A stretch of DNA of 64,000 nucleotides from Buddleja alternifolia (taxonomy: Eukaryota; Streptophyta; Magnoliopsida; Lamiales; Scrophulariaceae): positions 24,877,101-24,941,100 of the forward strand of contig CM033396.1 in assembly GCA_019426215.1 (NCBI GenBank), in the 5' to 3' direction. Positions 20,600 through 30,758 of this stretch are shown here, one piece after another. Under the pieces are notes generated by a model. The model had not been told where the DNA came from and searched no databases. It was given only the letters and a program-made list of their open reading frames with translations. Within the stretch, counting starts at the first letter, position 1; every line of letters starts with the position of its first letter. The position numbers and the translations under genes are program-made.

Positions 20600-23060
20600 C
20601 ACCATACCAAAAGCGCATTGGAAAATGTATTGTGCCAATTCGCCACGTACTTCATCAAGTTGCTCTATAGAGTAAGTGACGTATTGACAATCAGGAAAGT
20701 ACTGCACGATAGAGATTGAAAACACAACAAAGGTTTAATAACTTATAAAGGGAAATTAAAATTTGATGATGAGTATTAATTAGGATTATGCATACCGCTG
20801 GTGGGATTGTAGATTCTCCGTGGCTTATAATATCCTTCATGAATTTCATAACAAAGAAGCCACAATCTTTGTCGTTTAACTGCATGGGTGACTACAAAAT
20901 TGAAATCAAAAATTGTATTAGAACAATAACGTTTATAGGAATAATCTCTCTAAAATATAAAATTACACTAACCTTTATAGAAATCCATTTACAGGCCATT
21001 TTTTGGATTTGGCCTTTTGGGTGTTACGATTTGCACAAGACATCAACACAGCACTGTAAAAAATATCAAAAAACAAGGAAAGATGTCAATATCAAGCAAA
21101 TATACATGTGAAATGTAGGAAGATATATACACTTTAAAATTAATATTAAATATAATGAATACATTGATTGAATGAAAAACTTACTGATTGATTGTTTCTT
21201 TCTTTCATATCAGGTCAGTTATTCGACTGAACGTGCAAAGAATCCAGATAATAAACGATCTCTTTAATTGGATCAATCAGAAGCAACACCCAATGTCCCC
21301 TAAATTAAAAAGCATTCAAAAGATAAGTTCAAAATTAGTTTTGCGTACGTAACAAATTTTACAAAATAAAGTTTGGTGTTTAGTAACACACCCGGTGTTG
21401 TAAGGTGCAACAAACAACTTCCCGTCTGCGCAATCTTTCATGGCATTTGTTATATATTGCGCTTGTAAGATACGCTGAGAGGGAGTAATACTTGTTCCCG
21501 CAGCTATAGTATGTGGGCTAAGGAACGCGAAATTATTTGTTTTCTCTTCAGGGACCACGTACTTAGCCCACAAACACCTAAATTGAGCATAAAATAAATT
21601 TGAACAAGAAAATAAACATAGTTCAAATTAATGCAGTAAAATAATTTAAAAACTAACTTTTTTTAATTCATATTTAAAAACTTACTTGATGTAAACTGAA
21701 ATGATAGAGACTCCTATTTGTTCTTTGCACAAAAAAGGACAGATCTCCTCCCGCCCAAGATACTCTTGATAGGGTTCGTTATTAGATTGCCTCGGGAATG
21801 TCTATAGTGATCAATTGTTCAATAGGCATTATTTGCAGGTACCTTTCAGGAGTTACAAATGGCTGAGGGAGTTGATCAGCTGTTACGTCTGCTACTCTGT
21901 CATCTTCACGTGAAGGGTTGGCCACAGGTGGTGTTCGTTTGACAGCTGAGTGCTTCGTCATCTCTGATTTATGTTTTCCAACTGATGATTTGGATTTTCC
22001 AAGAGACTATTTAAGCAAGGAAAACCAACGTGAATGTTACAAACCAAAGTATATTTAGTAATCTTAAACAATTGTTATAATTTATTAATGGCTAGGTATT
22101 AATAATTACGTACCGATGCATCACTGACAATGAAAAGACTCTTAGGCCAAGCAACAATGTATCCCACAACCTCAGAAACTATGAACACTCCTTCATCAGC
22201 GAGAGGGACTGGTAGGGGTGCAATATCTTCAATTTCAATGTCAATCATCACTTTCACAAGGTGGGTGGGTAATGGAAGTGTATGCAGCGTTCTATTATCT
22301 GGTCAATTGTACATTTGTCCTTTAGGTACCAAACGATAAGACGGTGTTGAAAGTGACAATTGACATGGCGCCACAACCTACATATATAAAATATATATCT
22401 ATATATATATATACCATTATATTAGAAAAATTTGTGTATTTTAATGAATTGTAAGTTATATGATCACTTAATAATTTCATATCATTACCTGAGGAAGGTT
22501 CTTAACTGGATCTTGCCAGCTATCTTTCAAAGAAACCGCCTCATCTTCATGTGGCTGCTGCGACCCAGACGCCTTATGCTCGTCAAACTCGCGTCACAAT
22601 GAGGATAGTGATGCAGTGAGCATGTGCACCATGTTTTCCAAGCTATCAATCTCCTCATCTTTAGAAGGTTTTTTGTCAATAAAATAGTGTTTTTGTGATA
22701 CCCCAAAGCCTACTCCCCTAACGCGACCCGAATGCTCCTTCTTGTTAAGAGCTTTAGCCAATATATCATTCTGGGTCCTCTCGCTTCCACTATTGCTACC
22801 CTCCTGTGATAAGCACTCCTGTAATAATACATTTAAAAATTAGTGAACTTTGCTCCTATAAAAAAATTTCAAAAAAAACATACAACACATGATATAGCTA
22901 AAAAAACACAACACATGATATTGCTACCTTCACAATTTCATGCGCTACTCTTTTAACATTGACATTATCAATGTTATGCTGGCTGTCAGAATGTGCAATC
23001 CTCCACACGAGTGCACGTGTCACGTCTGAGGGATCTGACACATCTTCCTTTGTTTTTTCC
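20600..23060 (-). pseudogene. CACTA-borne gene: Transposase_24-like region plus Ulp1-like cysteine protease
   Basis: Minus-strand exons with consensus-like splice sites. 23060-22925: MEKTKEDVSDPSDVTRALVW (plant En/Spm Transposase_24 wording), donor GTAGCA. 22819-22490: acceptor TTATTACAG, then KALNKKEHSGRVRGVGFG and KHYFIDKKPSKDEE, donor GTAATG. 22370-22114: includes VVGYIVAWPKSLF, donor GTACGT. 22005-21690: Lys/Ser-rich linker. 21580-21400: LSPHTIAAGTSITPSQRILQ and KLFVAPYNTG. 21290-21180: GHWVLLLIDPIKEIVYYLDS, with the protease His. 20890-20800: QLNDKDCGFFVMKFMKDII, with the catalytic Cys. About 20700-20610: VTYSIEQLDEVRGELAQYI. In-frame TGA codons near 22605 and 22320 and a frame shift near 21790 make it a pseudogene. 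Ulp1-type proteases cleave SUMO-like modifiers; their role in CACTA elements is unknown to me. Confidence 0.8.
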
Positions 23061-23199
23061 ATCTATATTATGATTAAATATATATATATATATATATATT
23101 AACAAGGAATTCTTATTAGAAAACTTGTAATGATTCACTGTTAAAAGAACTACATACCTCAATTTGCTCCAGTTGAGCATATCCAACACGTGATTTCCT

Positions 23200-23390
23200 A
23201 TAGCGCTTTATTGGAAAACCGCTGTAACTGATCCGGACCTGTTACAGCGGTTTTTCAAAAAACCGCTATACCAGGTTCCCGGCGAAACCCTATTACAGCT
23301 GTTCACCAAAAAACCGTTGTAATAGACCCCTCCGTTCAGCGGTTTTCTAAAAACCGCTGTAATAGGTGCGCTGTAATAGTGTATTTTTGC
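23200..23390. repeat. Right subterminal repeats of the CACTA element
   Basis: Several copies of AAACCGCTGTAA and its inverse, for example TTACAGCGGTTTTTC followed by AAAAAACCGCTATA near 23248-23280. Mirrors the left array. A (TA)n microsatellite lies inside the element at about 23073-23099. Confidence 0.8.
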
Positions 23391-24488
23391 AGTAGTGATC
23401 ATGCAAAAAAGTTAAGTTGATATTTAAATCTAATTTAACATATACCGAGCTATTATAAAAAGAATGTTAAATCCAATATAAAACATTTGAAGAATTTAAG
23501 TCCAATTTGAATTTTTCAATAAATCCAATTTCAAAATTTAATTTTAAATCCAATTTAAATAATTTAACTAAATTTAATTTAAAATAAACTTAAATGCAAT
23601 TTAATTCACTAAATCAAATTTAGGGTTTGAATAAACTTAAATCCAATTTAATTTATTCATTAAATCCAACTTAGAAGTTGAAACGAAATTTAATTAGGGT
23701 CAATTAACTGATAAATAGTTCGGTTGAGCTTTCAATTAGGTCAAACCCACATAATTAATTAATTGACAATTGGGAAACCCAATTAAATCGTTGGACCAGG
23801 ACCGGCATAATTAATTATGTTGGGCCAGGCCTAAAACATTAATTAAAATATAGCTGGGCTCGGCCCAACACTTTAAATTAATGTGTTGGACCAAGCCCAG
23901 CTACGTTCAACCGCGCTAGGCTAAGCCCCAGCTCTATTTATTTGGCACTGGGCTCAGCCCAACGCGGATCATCCGTGCCCTAGACTCGGCCCAGTGCTAC
24001 ACTTGTGTGTTGGGCCGAGCCCAGCTCTAATCCATTTTGCGCTGGGCTGTTTATTAAACGTTGGGACGAGACGCCCAGTCCTAATAATATTGGAGTTGGG
24101 CTTTGCCCAACACAACCTTAATTATGTTGGGCCAAGCCCAACACCCACCCCTACTGACGGCACGGGCTAGCAGCGTGGTGGCGAGTGCTGTAGCAACAAC
24201 GCAGGCGAAGGCTTCGCTGTCACGTGCCGTTGCTCCAGCAGCGGCGCGCCGTCCTTTGGGAGTCGTGTTTTGCCAAAAACATGTAATTTTTCCAAAAAAT
24301 TATGAATTCAATTCATTTGTTCCTTTTACCCGGTAAATCCAATTTAACTCCTGAAAAAAGAATGTGACAGATTCGCATGCATAACATAAATTACCCAAAT
24401 TACATACGATATGTAAATATATGTTTATGCCATTAAAACAATTAAAACACATAAACATGGAATGAATGTCATGAATTTTTCAAATTTT

Positions 24489-24502
24489 GGCTCTGATACC
24501 AC
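24489..24502 (-). other. Primer-binding site of C1 copy X (initiator tRNA-Met type)
   Basis: GGCTCTGATACCAC on the plus strand, adjoining the LTR at 24503. Identical to the copy W site. Confidence 0.9.
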
Positions 24503-26220
24503 TGTTGTAATTCGGTCTAGCGTATAAATTTTTTTAATCCTAATCACACCGAGAATCGAATTCAGGGATATTCATGATATTGGTTGTAAACACAATAGGA
24601 ACGAATTATGATATAGAGTAGTCGAATTACCTCTTGACAACAAAATTTTGAATTATTAGCAGCAATCCCAGACTTCTACCTCTAGATAATCACGTGGAAG
24701 AAAAATTCTCTGAGAAAAGCTCCGGTCTCCTCCCGACAACAATGGCAGCGGTGGCTAGTTAGAGTGAAAGGGAAAGATTTTCTTTCCTATTGCTCTAGGT
24801 TTCTTTTTAGCTCTCAGTCAGGTTCTAAAACAATGACTTGTGTGTGTAGTGTTCTGACATTGACTGAATACCTATTCACATAAGCAGAACCCCTAGGTAT
24901 ACGGTGAGGAGGGCGGCCGCTAGGCCTATTGCATATGAGCCTTCGGGCTTTGTTTTATCTTAGCCCATATGTAATTAATTAAATACAAGTCCAATTCAAT
25001 TGACAATTAACTAACTACTTTAATCTAACTAAAAGTAATCTAATTAACTTAATTCAACTTATAAATTAATTTCTAATTAATTTAACTTATGAATTAATAT
25101 GATTTAATTAATTTATTTCATCCAATTAAATATATTTAATTAAATCACGCCATCCATTTTTTCAGTCAATTCACAATCTAATGTGATTTTACCAAAATAC
25201 CCTTAGCATGGAAATATTCCTTTTCTTCACATAACGCGACTCTCTAAGCTTGATTCAAATGACAATGGGAGGATTCCAAAGAATAAGGTTGTAACCTAGC
25301 CAACACCGTGGAACCAAATCGTAACCCAATTGAATGCGAGATGAACACGTCATCACGAACCTTGATTATGACTACCATATATGTATAAACTCTTCACCGA
25401 CATGACCCAATCAAGTAAGTGCCATAGTACGACAAACTCATGTAACTTGATGCTATACTCAGTAATCATACTAATGTGAAATTACCAAACTATCCTTAGT
25501 GACCATCACTAGTTTAGTTTATTTGCTTTGGCCAATGACTTTGTAATTTCTATTGCTTATGATCGTATAGGTCACATACTCGTTTACTATCGAGACAGTG
25601 AATTTCATATTGGCAATTATCTTATAATGTCGAATGCACTCTATGGATCGTACTTCGGGGTCAACCCCACCTATCAGGTGATACGGGTCTAACTACTCTA
25701 ATAACATATCCAATACTACAAGAACATCTTAAATGACTCCTCAGTTCTAAAGGTCACACATACTATCGCAATCTTAATCCTAATCATTGACTGTCAAAGA
25801 GTAAATACCCATGTGATTGGATTAATGCGAGTAGAGTACAAATATGTTAATTCCATTAATCATATTCATGACACCAGCTCCCACTATCTAATCAGTGCAC
25901 GATTGGCACTTCCTTCTCAAAGAAGGTGTCATAGAGTTTAATATTATTGCCCCGTTAATATTCCTTAAGTCACGAACTCCCGATCTAAGAGATTAAGTAC
26001 TTGACTCTTCTAGTGCCTCATCTTTTCCATAAGAGGTGGAAAGTCTATATTCAAATCTCTTGGACTCATTTGTTCAACACATTTAAATGCCATTAGATTG
26101 ATATGAACAAAATCAAAACCTTTATTCTATAAATAGAAACGATAAACTATTTGTACAAATAATTTATCAAAGCCTGAATCAATCTAATTCCTCACAGACA
26201 TTGAGGGCATACACCTAACA
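24503..26220 (-). repeat. LTR shared by C1 copies X and Y (1718 bp)
   Basis: Has the primer-binding site of X on its left and the polypurine tract of Y (26221-26235) on its right, so it serves as X's 5' LTR and Y's 3' LTR. Minus-strand ends are TGTTAGGTGTATGCCC and CCGAATTACAACA. Confidence 0.9.
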
Positions 26221-26235
26221 ATTTTCCACTTGCAC
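26221..26235 (-). other. Polypurine tract of C1 copy Y
   Basis: Minus strand GTGCAAGTGGAAAAT directly before the LTR start TGTTAGG, the usual plant copia arrangement. Confidence 0.85.
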
Positions 26236-27987
26236 TCAACGCCAATCGCTATGGTATTTGATGCCCATCTTCTCAAGATGTTTATCTAGCACCGCCTGTG
26301 ATAATGACTTGGTGGTGGGTCAACCACGTTTTCTGCTGAGGCTATTTTCTGCAGGGCTATATTGCATCTTCCGATGATTTCTCGTATTATATGATATTTC
26401 CTCATGATGTGTTTAGATTTGTTGTGAGACCTTGGTTCTTTAGCTTGTGCAATTGTTCAGTTGTTGTTACACAATAGTGGCAACGGCATTTTCACGCTAG
26501 GAGCCACTTGAAGTTCATCTATGAACTTTCTCATCCAAACATCTTCTTTTCCAAGATATTCATCTATGAAGTTCATCTATGAACTTTCTCAGAGGCTGCC
26601 ACATATTCTGCCTCCATTGTGGAATCAGCAGTTGTGCTTTGCTTGGAACTTTTCCAAGATACTGCTCCACCATTGAGTGTGAATATTTACCCAGAGGTGG
26701 ACTTGAGGTCATCTGGATCAGATTGAAAATCTGAATCAGTGTAACCATCCACCTTCAATTCTCCATTTCCATATGTCAATAACATATCTTTAGTTCTTCA
26801 TAAGTACTTTAAGATACACTTAACTGCTTTCCAGTGAGGCTCACCCGGGTTTGCTTTAAACTTACTGACCATGGTCACAACATGTGCCAGATCTGGTCTC
26901 GCACACTACATCACTTACATGAAACCTCCTACTGCAGATGCATAGGGTTTATTCCTCATTTCAATTCTATCCTTGTCCATGTTAGGATTCATAGATTCAG
27001 AAAGTTAAATGCCATGTCTCATGGGCAAAAGTTCCCCCTTAGAGTTATGCATTTCATATCTCGTAAGGACATTCTCTAGGTAGAGCGCTTGGGAGAGACC
27101 CATCATTTTATTCACTTTATCTCTATGTAGGCGAATTCCCAGAATGTAGGTCGCTTCTCCCAAGTCTTTCATGGAGAACGTGCTTGAGAGCCATGTCTTG
27201 ACTGATGTCAATAAGCCTATGTCATTCCCTATAAGTAGTATGTCATCTATGTATAGAACCACGAATGTCAACTTGATGCCACTGACCATTTTGTAGACAC
27301 ATGGTTCGTCTTCAGTCTTGATGAAGCCATATTTCTTTATTTCTTCATCGAACCTTAGATTCCAGCTCCGAGAGGCTTGCTTCAGTCCATAGATGGACCT
27401 ATTCATTTTGCAAACTTTATGAGAATTTGCTTTGGAGATTAAGCCCCTGGGTTGTTGCGTATAAATGTTCTCCTCGAGGTATCCATTTAAGAATACGGTC
27501 TTCACATCCACTTGGCAGATTTCATAATCTAAGTTTGTATCTATCACTAGAAGAATTCTAATAGATTTGATCATAGCTATTGGCGAAAAGGTTTCCACAT
27601 AGTCAATGCCCTTTTTTTGACTTTACCCTTTCGCCACCAGCCTGGCCTTATAGGTATCCACCTTGCCATCCGGACCAATCTTTCTCTTATAGATCCATTT
27701 GCATCCAATTGGACTTACTCTATTTGGTATATCAGTAAGATTCCAGACTTGGTTCGAATACATCGAATCAATCTCTGCTTTCATAGCCTCAAGCCACTTT
27801 GAGGAATCTATATTTGTCACTACTTCATCATAGTCAGAGGGGTCATCTCCATGGCTTCCTTCTACAACAACATAAAAATAATGCTTTGTATCGTGCAAAT
27901 AGCCATATCTATCAGGCGGCTGAGATACTCTGCTAGATCGTCGCTGCAATGGTTGTCTCAAATTAGGTTCTGATTCTTGAACTGATG
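26236..27987 (-). pseudogene. C1 copy Y pol, RT and RNase H part
   Basis: From the right (5') end: SSRVSQPPDRYGY, DIDSSKWLEAMKAEIDSM, GCKWIYKRKIGPDGKVDTYK (RT start, 27987-27623); then IRILLVIDTNLDYEICQVDV, SIYGLKQASRSWNLRF, and the catalytic LYIDDILLIGND (about 27225-27260). RNase H is visible as GYTDSDFQSDPDDLKSTSG and DSTMEAEYVAASE (26750-26575). The C-terminus near 26400-26330 reads KYHIIREIIG. A 24 bp segment is duplicated (26510-26533 and 26568-26591) inside RNase H. The 5' half of this pol lies at 56888-58163, beyond the nested composite; the split is marked by the duplication TGATG (27983-27987). Confidence 0.85.
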
Positions 27988-28084
27988 TGTTAGAAAATTC
28001 CATATTAGATGTTTTGATGATGACAAGAAAAGGAATTTATGTTAGACCACAAAAATATTATAAGTTTATGTTTTCATAGAACAA
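27988..28084 (+). repeat. First 97 bp of the S 5' LTR, rest deleted
   Basis: Matches the start of the LTRs at 32295 and 55405 (TGTTAG..AAATT, GATGATGACAAGAA, TTTATGTTTTCATAGAACAA). It switches at 28084 directly into the extra 3' gene (CGCTGCGACCAAGAG, compare 43401-43417). The join has a few bases of shared A-rich sequence. Confidence 0.88.
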
Positions 28085-28775
28085 ACGCTGCGACCAAGAG
28101 TACTAGTGTGGTACTGGATTGCATGGTTCCGTTGATCACTGGTCTATCCAAGGAGTTCAATCGCCATCTAGCACAGAACGCTTCAGCAAATATTGAGAGA
28201 CATAATACTTCCAACTTAGCTAGTCAAAGTATCGCTGAGAAGGTTGCCCTTTGGATTGATGAAGTTAAGTTGTTGCGAGGTGATATCGCTGAATTGAAAA
28301 CCTCCCTTGATGAAGTCAAGAAGGGGGAAGAGAAAGAAAAGCATCAAGAATCCAAGGCTAAAAGAAAAGCCTCACTGGAGTCCAAGACTGATAACAAGAA
28401 TTGGCGCTCCATGTTTGAAGAGATTGCGAGCATTAAAAGAATGCTCACAAAGAAGCAAAGGCCAAGATACTTCCGAGGCAGGCATAGGCTTCCGAATCTT
28501 GATGTTGAGCTTTTTGAAGGTATTGGATTTTATCCAAACGCGGCACCGCTGAGAAGACCTCTAAATTGGAAACCATCCAACGACCGAATGCAAGACACTT
28601 ACCATGATTTAATCAGGACGCCGGGATCCCTCCAAGGGATTGGGTAGAAAGGTTCCTGGAGTTGAATCTAAGCGCTAAAAATCGAAGCGAGGACTACAAT
28701 GAAGTCTATCACACAACTATGATAGACATCGGCCGAGTCCTTCTGGATCTAGCGAACAAAATTCTCAAGGAAAGA
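28085..28775 (+). pseudogene. Fragment of the extra 3' (env-like) gene of S, left unit
   Basis: Colinear with 43400-43870 and 54913-55110. Shared wording includes TKSTSVVLDCMVPLITGLS, EFNRHLAQNASANIERHN, LKTSLDEVKKGEEKEKHQES and DNKNWRSMFEEIASIKRML. The Glu/Lys-rich part is predicted coiled coil by eye (heptad-like Leu spacing around 28265-28330). It is open to 28647, with a frame change before NLSAKNRSEDYNEVYHTTM. It shows the uninterrupted sequence (GAGAAGACCTCTAAATTGG) at the site where G2 inserted in the right unit. Function unknown. Confidence 0.78.
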
Positions 28776-29051
28776 AGAACCAATAATGTCCTTGAGTCCT
28801 ACATCACGAACTCCAAGTTTGTCACTTCAATGGGTGAAGGAAAAAGAGCTAGTGTCCATAGCTTAGAGAATAGTCCATATCATTACCCGATGCATGGGGA
28901 AGAAAATATGATAAGGGTGTTGATGGACTTTAAACAAAATTTTGAGTGGATGATTGCTTGGTCCCTACTCAAGCTACTTCTCACAAAAACCAATCCAAGT
29001 TTCATTCTTGATTGGAGATTGAACAAAGCACTCATACGTCATCCTCCTTGA
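28776..29051 (+). other. Unassigned open stretch at the G3 left boundary
   Basis: Continues the upstream frame to a TGA at 29049-29051 (NNVLESYITNSKFVTSMGEG, HYPMHGEENMIRVLMDF, LNKALIRHPP). It is not present elsewhere in the window: the right S unit continues differently after ATTCTC.AGGAA (55110). It is either internal sequence of G3 or foreign DNA captured when the G3 5' part was lost. I do not recognise it. Confidence 0.4.
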
Positions 29052-29064
29052 GCTGACTTGGTAA

Positions 29065-29113
29065 AGTCAAACTAATGACTATAAAAAAAGCTCTTCTTGG
29101 GAGGCAACCCAAG
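29065..29113 (+). other. Tandem hairpins after the lost pol (G3)
   Basis: Hairpin 1: AGTCA (29065-29069), loop AACTAA, TGACT (29076-29080). Hairpin 2: CTTGGG, loop AGGCAA, CCCAAG (29096-29113). Same order and loop sizes as element A and G2. Confidence 0.7.
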
Positions 29114-29384
29114 TTTGTAAGTTTTTGTTTCTTTTTGCTTTCGTTTTTGTCTTGTTTAGTTTGTTTCTTTATGTTATGTTCAAGCATGCACTTTTGGCAT
29201 GCTTCTCTTTGAGTCTTGATGGTTTGTATTGTGAGTACATGACATGTAGTAGCTGAGTTTTGCTTTGGAAATTTTTTTATTGCGGATTTGAGCTTTAAGT
29301 GGATTTCACATGATTAAGGTTTGCTTTTCAACATCCTTGGTGTAAGTACTCTCATTTACCCTTTTTGATTGCTTATGGTTGAGC

Positions 29385-29428
29385 CAACATTGAGGGCAAT
29401 GTTGAGTTTAAGTGTGGGGGTGGGGGGT
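29385..29428 (+). other. Third hairpin and internal PPT-like G-run (G3)
   Basis: CAACATTG, loop AGGG, CAATGTTG (29385-29404), then TTTAAGTGTGGGGGTGGGGG. This is nearly the sequence of the element's own polypurine tract at 30747-30758. Confidence 0.7.
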
Positions 29429-30536
29429 ATATGAGTAGTGCTTACCGGTTTTATGTGTCATGTGATCTTTTTTTTAGCTCAAGTTTGGGGGGGAATCGTT
29501 GCTATTGCATGTGTTTTGTGCTATATTTTTTTTTTTTTGAGGAAAATCAAGCATAATAAAATTTTTGTTCTAGGATATTAGCTTGCCAATTGGTGCAATT
29601 AGACTTGGGAACGCGAGACAATGGCATGATATCTTGTATGTTTCTATTAATGGTCTAAAATAAAAAATTACACATCTTGATTATGCTCATTTCAACCTTA
29701 GTTGAGAGTCAATCTTCCTTAGATGATACACGTTGCACATAAGTCGAAGGTAGAGGGATTGAAAAGGGTTCCCAATCTCGAGACATGTGAGGAGCACCCT
29801 CGGATATATATATTAACATAGATTTTTCATGTTGTTTTGAGATGATTAGTTGCTTATGGGTTCATAATTGTGTTAAATGAATAAATGATTGAGATGAGAT
29901 TGGTATGACCTCGAAAAGTCGGTTAGGCCAACGAGTATTAGAGGTCATCAAAGCACCATTGCCTATATACTGTACTCGTTGAGCTAATTTAAGCTTTTCT
30001 TAAGCTAATCGGGAATGAGTTGAATAAAAGACCTCGCTTTATTTCGTGGTCCCACTGGGGTGATTAAGTTCGTAGGAGTCTCTTAACGCTTAGCACCCTA
30101 AAACCCTCTGGCTTGGGAGTTGTTGACCCAAAGCCGGTTGCATGGGTGGCAAAGAAGATCTAAAGGGGTAGAACATCGCACGAGGCCTTATGTTGTTATA
30201 AGCTTAACTCGTTCAAAGTGTGAAATGTCAATGTAAAGCAAATGGAAGTGAGCACAATTTAACCTTAAAGTTGCCTATGATTCGATGAGCTTTATGATCT
30301 ATCGAAAGTTGGTACATATGAGGAATGTTTCCGAGCATGGTAGGGATGCCTTTCGATCACAATGCCCTAGATCTTATCCCACTACACCCTTTGGAAATTG
30401 GTTCAATTCTAGGTGTTGAATGAGCATTGTCTTCATTTGTTTACGTATTGTTGAGCTTTATTGTCACTTGATTCGTGTCATTGCATCATAGTTCTTATTT
30501 CAAGTTGTCTCGGTTGATTTGAGCATAACATCCTTC

Positions 30537-30758
30537 GATTTTGTGGGTATATCACATGCAAACCCTCATGAGACTATAACTCGTCCTTTGAGGGAACTCA
30601 AAGGTTTAAAGGCTTGTTGCACATGCTAAGTGCAACCGTTTACTCCACAAAAGCGAGTTAGTTAGTAGTTTTCTTTTCGTTTCTCCCTTGTTTGATGATG
30701 TTTCCATATCCTAGAATTCTTATTGCTCGAGGTCGAGCAATTGATAAGTGTGGGGGGT
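30537..30758 (+). other. Conserved block and polypurine tract of G3
   Basis: CCTTTGAG-GGAA-CTCAAAGG (30585-30604) and GTTGCAC-ATGCTAA-GTGCAAC (30616-30636) are perfect hairpins. The tract AAGTGTGGGGGGT ends next to the LTR start TGATAAGAG. Confidence 0.75.

Larger units (their letters stand above)
20130..23397 (-). mobile_element. CACTA (En/Spm) DNA transposon, 3.27 kb
   Basis: Left end CACTACTACAGAAATG, right end the inverse of CACTACTGCAAAAATAC, flanked by the 3 bp duplication ATC (20127-20129 and 23398-23400). Copy W has the empty site AATATCATG near 9641-9652. Both ends carry subterminal inverted repeats of the ACAGCGGTTTT type. It carries a multi-exon minus-strand gene combining a plant En/Spm Transposase_24-like region with a Ulp1-like protease. 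No TNPD-type DDE transposase is recognisable, so it would need help to move. Confidence 0.93.
18314..24488 (-). mobile_element. C1 copy X leader (primer site to gag), with two insertions
   Basis: After removing 19157-19681 and 20130-23397, about 2.4 kb remain, colinear with 8618-10662 from 18535 on. No gag-size ORF. It contains AAATCTAATTTAA-type repeats (about 19860-20115 and 23420-23680) and the GGGCC/GGCCC palindrome block (about 23775-24145). Around 18540-18900 it reads like copy W 8618-8985. A long, repeat-rich leader is unusual for copia elements, whose leaders are generally short. Confidence 0.8.
13959..26220 (-). mobile_element. C1 copia element, copy X (minus strand), with nested insertions
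   Basis: Minus-strand order: 5' LTR (24503-26220), tRNA-Met primer site (24489-24502), long leader, gag (18313 to 17472), protease and integrase, start of RT, then 3' LTR (13959-15649). The RT body, RNase H and PPT are missing: pol stops at about 15650 and joins the LTR, which itself lacks its first few bases (ends ...ATACACCT instead of ATACACCTAACA). This looks like one deletion. A solo LTR and a CACTA transposon lie in the leader. The 5' LTR is shared with copy Y to its right. Confidence 0.85.

Noticed and set aside
23073..23099. (TA)n tract as a regulatory site
   Set aside because: A plain microsatellite within a CACTA intron; no further signal.
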